NCBI RefSeq assembly: GCF_043424415.1
Contig: NZ_JBHWOO010000247.1
Span: 1 to 5,913 of the forward strand
Source of the DNA: Luteococcus sp043424415
Lineage (GTDB): Bacteria > Actinomycetota > Actinomycetes > Propionibacteriales > Propionibacteriaceae
Length of the DNA stretch: 5,913 nucleotides
Reading direction: 5' to 3'
Shown here: one piece after another, positions 5,314 to 5,913 of the stretch
Layout: each line of letters begins with the position of its first letter
How positions within the stretch are numbered: the stretch's first letter is position 1
Made by a program: the position numbers and the translations under genes
Notes under the pieces: model-generated
The model's input: the letters and a program-made list of their open reading frames with translations, nothing else
What the model was told of the DNA's origin: nothing
Databases searched by the model: none

Positions 5314-5658
5314 ATGTCAGATCCGTCCCTCGACCCCGCCCAGATCCGAGCCGAGCTCCAGACCAAGCGTGAGGAACTGCGAGCCCAGATCACCGACCTG
5401 ACCCGACCACCAGAGGGCGGCGCCACAATCGGCTTCGGCAAGCGCATCGGTGAGGGAACCACCCAGGCCATCCAGCAGATGGCCGACGTCTCCACCGCCC
5501 AGACCCTCGCCGGGGTCCTCGACCAGGTGGAACGCTCACTCACCAAGCTCGACGAGGGCAGCTACGGCCAGTGCGATGTCTGCCAGGGCCCCATCGGGGA
5601 GGCGCGCCTTGAATTTCGTCCGTGGTCAGTTCGGTGCGTGGAGCACGCCGACGGCTGA
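5314..5658 (+). CDS. DksA/TraR-type zinc-finger protein
   Basis: This 114-residue protein has an N-terminal helical part (about 8-30, rich in Glu, Arg and Lys), a middle block (GGATIGFGKRIGEGTTQAI, 35-53), a second helix (62-80) and the DksA/TraR zinc finger: YGQCDVC (84-90), GPIGEARLEFRPWSVRC (92-108) and final EHADG. The metal ligands are Cys87, Cys90, Cys108 and His111, that is C-x2-C-x17-C-x2-H, with His in place of the usual fourth Cys. Proteobacterial DksA acts in the RNA-polymerase secondary channel through acidic residues at its coiled-coil tip; no equivalent DxxDxA motif is seen, so DksA-like activity should not be assumed. Actinobacterial relatives of this size are common and mostly uncharacterised. 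ATG 5314 fits the family start. Possible terminator-like hairpin just downstream. Confidence 0.88.
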   Translation: MSDPSLDPAQIRAELQTKREELRAQITDLTRPPEGGATIGFGKRIGEGTTQAIQQMADVSTAQTLAGVLDQVERSLTKLDEGSYGQCDVCQGPIGEARLEFRPWSVRCVEHADG

Positions 5659-5659
5659 C

Positions 5660-5695
5660 TCCGGTGAGCGGTCACAAGGTCTGATCCGCCCCGGA
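5660..5695 (+). terminator. Possible hairpin terminator after DksA-type gene
   Basis: TCCGG-tga-GCGG (5660-5671) can pair with CCGC-c-CCGGA (5686-5695), leaving a 14-nt loop. It starts two bases after the stop codon. There is no T-run, as is common for hairpins at actinobacterial gene ends, so intrinsic termination is uncertain. Confidence 0.35.
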
Positions 5696-5805
5696 ATGTC
5701 AGGAGACTCCGAACCTTGGGAAGGTGTATGACGGGGGCGAGTAACCCATGCAGGTGGTGGCGGCAATGCGCGACGCACGGGCTGAAGCGCCGGGTTTGAG
5801 CATGC

Positions 5806-5819
5806 CCAAAGCACTTTGG
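5806..5819. repeat. Short palindrome CCAAAG-ca-CTTTGG
   Basis: Perfect 6-bp inverted arms (5806-5811 and 5814-5819) separated by 2 bp, in the gene-free right end of the window. It is too tight for an RNA hairpin but would suit a dimeric DNA-binding protein. No adjacent start codon is known. The symmetry is seen; the role is unknown. Confidence 0.4.
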
Positions 5820-5835
5820 CACGAAAGGGGCCCTA

Positions 5836-5865
5836 GCCTGACCGTTTCCTGGCCTGACCAAGGCC
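5836..5865. repeat. Direct repeats GCCTGACC and a small hairpin
   Basis: GCCTGACC occurs at 5836-5843 and again at 5852-5859, 16 bp start to start. The second copy overlaps a 5-bp stem, GGCCT (5851-5855) with AGGCC (5861-5865). The block lies immediately left of the tRNA-like fragment. Short repeats beside an attachment core can be recombinase arm sites, but two 8-mers may also arise by chance in GC-rich DNA. Confidence 0.35.
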
Positions 5866-5870
5866 TTCAC

Positions 5871-5894
5871 TGTCGGGGCGACAGGACTCGAACC
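5871..5894 (-). other. tRNA 3'-end fragment (possible att site)
   Basis: Read on the minus strand, this block begins GGTTCGAGTCC, the end of a T stem with a canonical TTCGAGT loop, continues TGT and ends CGCCCCGACA, a 7-nt acceptor half with discriminator A, resembling tRNA-Pro of the CGGGGCG class. The 19 bases further 5' on this strand do not complete a tRNA: positions 49-51 (TTT) do not pair with 63-65 (TGT), and no anticodon loop with T33 appears where expected. The match therefore stops within the T arm. Duplicated tRNA 3' ends of this length are what site-specific integrases leave at one end of an integrated element, so an att site or an old excision scar is plausible. No integrase gene is visible here. 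Confidence 0.5.
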
Positions 5895-5913
5895 AAAGGA
5901 CTTCACCCGCGTT

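Noticed and set aside
5700..5800. A riboswitch or structured RNA in the right-hand gap
   Set aside because: No known conserved core (cobalamin, TPP, SAM, glycine) could be matched by eye; the CAAGGT (5675-5680)/ACCTTG (5713-5718) pairing alone is too little.
5562..5906. Minus-strand frame of 114 codons over the right end
   Set aside because: It starts inside the tRNA-like region and ends opposite the DksA-type gene; its first residues are simply translated tRNA 3'-end sequence.
5871..5913. A complete or window-truncated tRNA-Pro gene
   Set aside because: The T stem does not pair beyond two base pairs and the visible upstream bases lack an anticodon-loop pattern, so only the 3' fragment is supported.

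Overview
The window looks like ordinary chromosome from a high-GC Gram-positive bacterium (Actinomycetota). The evidence is very high G+C at third codon positions, an enzyme of the mycothiol-dependent maleylpyruvate-isomerase type, a DUF664/DinB-type protein, a CFP30B-like tandem VOC protein, and several genes that seem to lack a leader. I cannot place the genus from the sequence alone. There is no CRISPR array, rRNA gene, complete tRNA gene or complete insertion sequence.

Layout, left to right. Positions 1-234 hold no convincing gene but contain a strong 48-bp interrupted palindrome at 84-131. An AraC-type regulator (235-976, +) follows, broken by what looks like a single extra base near 562. 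Next come a two-domain VOC (glyoxalase-fold) protein (1054-1875, +) and a mycothiol-dependent maleylpyruvate-isomerase-family protein (1916-2524, +). That gene meets a WYL-domain regulator (2521-3501, -) tail to tail, both stop codons lying in one CTAG. The WYL regulator is divergent from a DinB/DUF664 protein (3596-4156, +). The DinB gene's 3' end is overlapped by about 100 bp by a TetR-type regulator (4056-4724, -), which is divergent from an SRPBCC-fold protein (4768-5247, +). A short DksA/TraR-type zinc-finger protein (5314-5658, +) comes next. The last 255 bases have no convincing gene; they hold a possible terminator, short repeats, and on the minus strand a tRNA 3'-end fragment (5871-5894) that lacks the rest of a tRNA.

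How the parts may work together (inference). The window reads as three regulator-plus-enzyme modules: AraC with VOC (and possibly the isomerase-like gene), WYL with DinB, and TetR with SRPBCC. The proteins suggest small-molecule, thiol or electrophile handling, but no substrate can be named. The best regulatory signal is the 43-bp TetR/SRPBCC gap, where one palindrome overlaps the -10 regions of two apparently leaderless divergent promoters. I see nothing that amounts to a clearly new system. The items most worth checking are that shared operator, the two DinB-superfamily genes flanking the WYL regulator, the broken AraC gene, the palindrome at 84-131 and the tRNA fragment.
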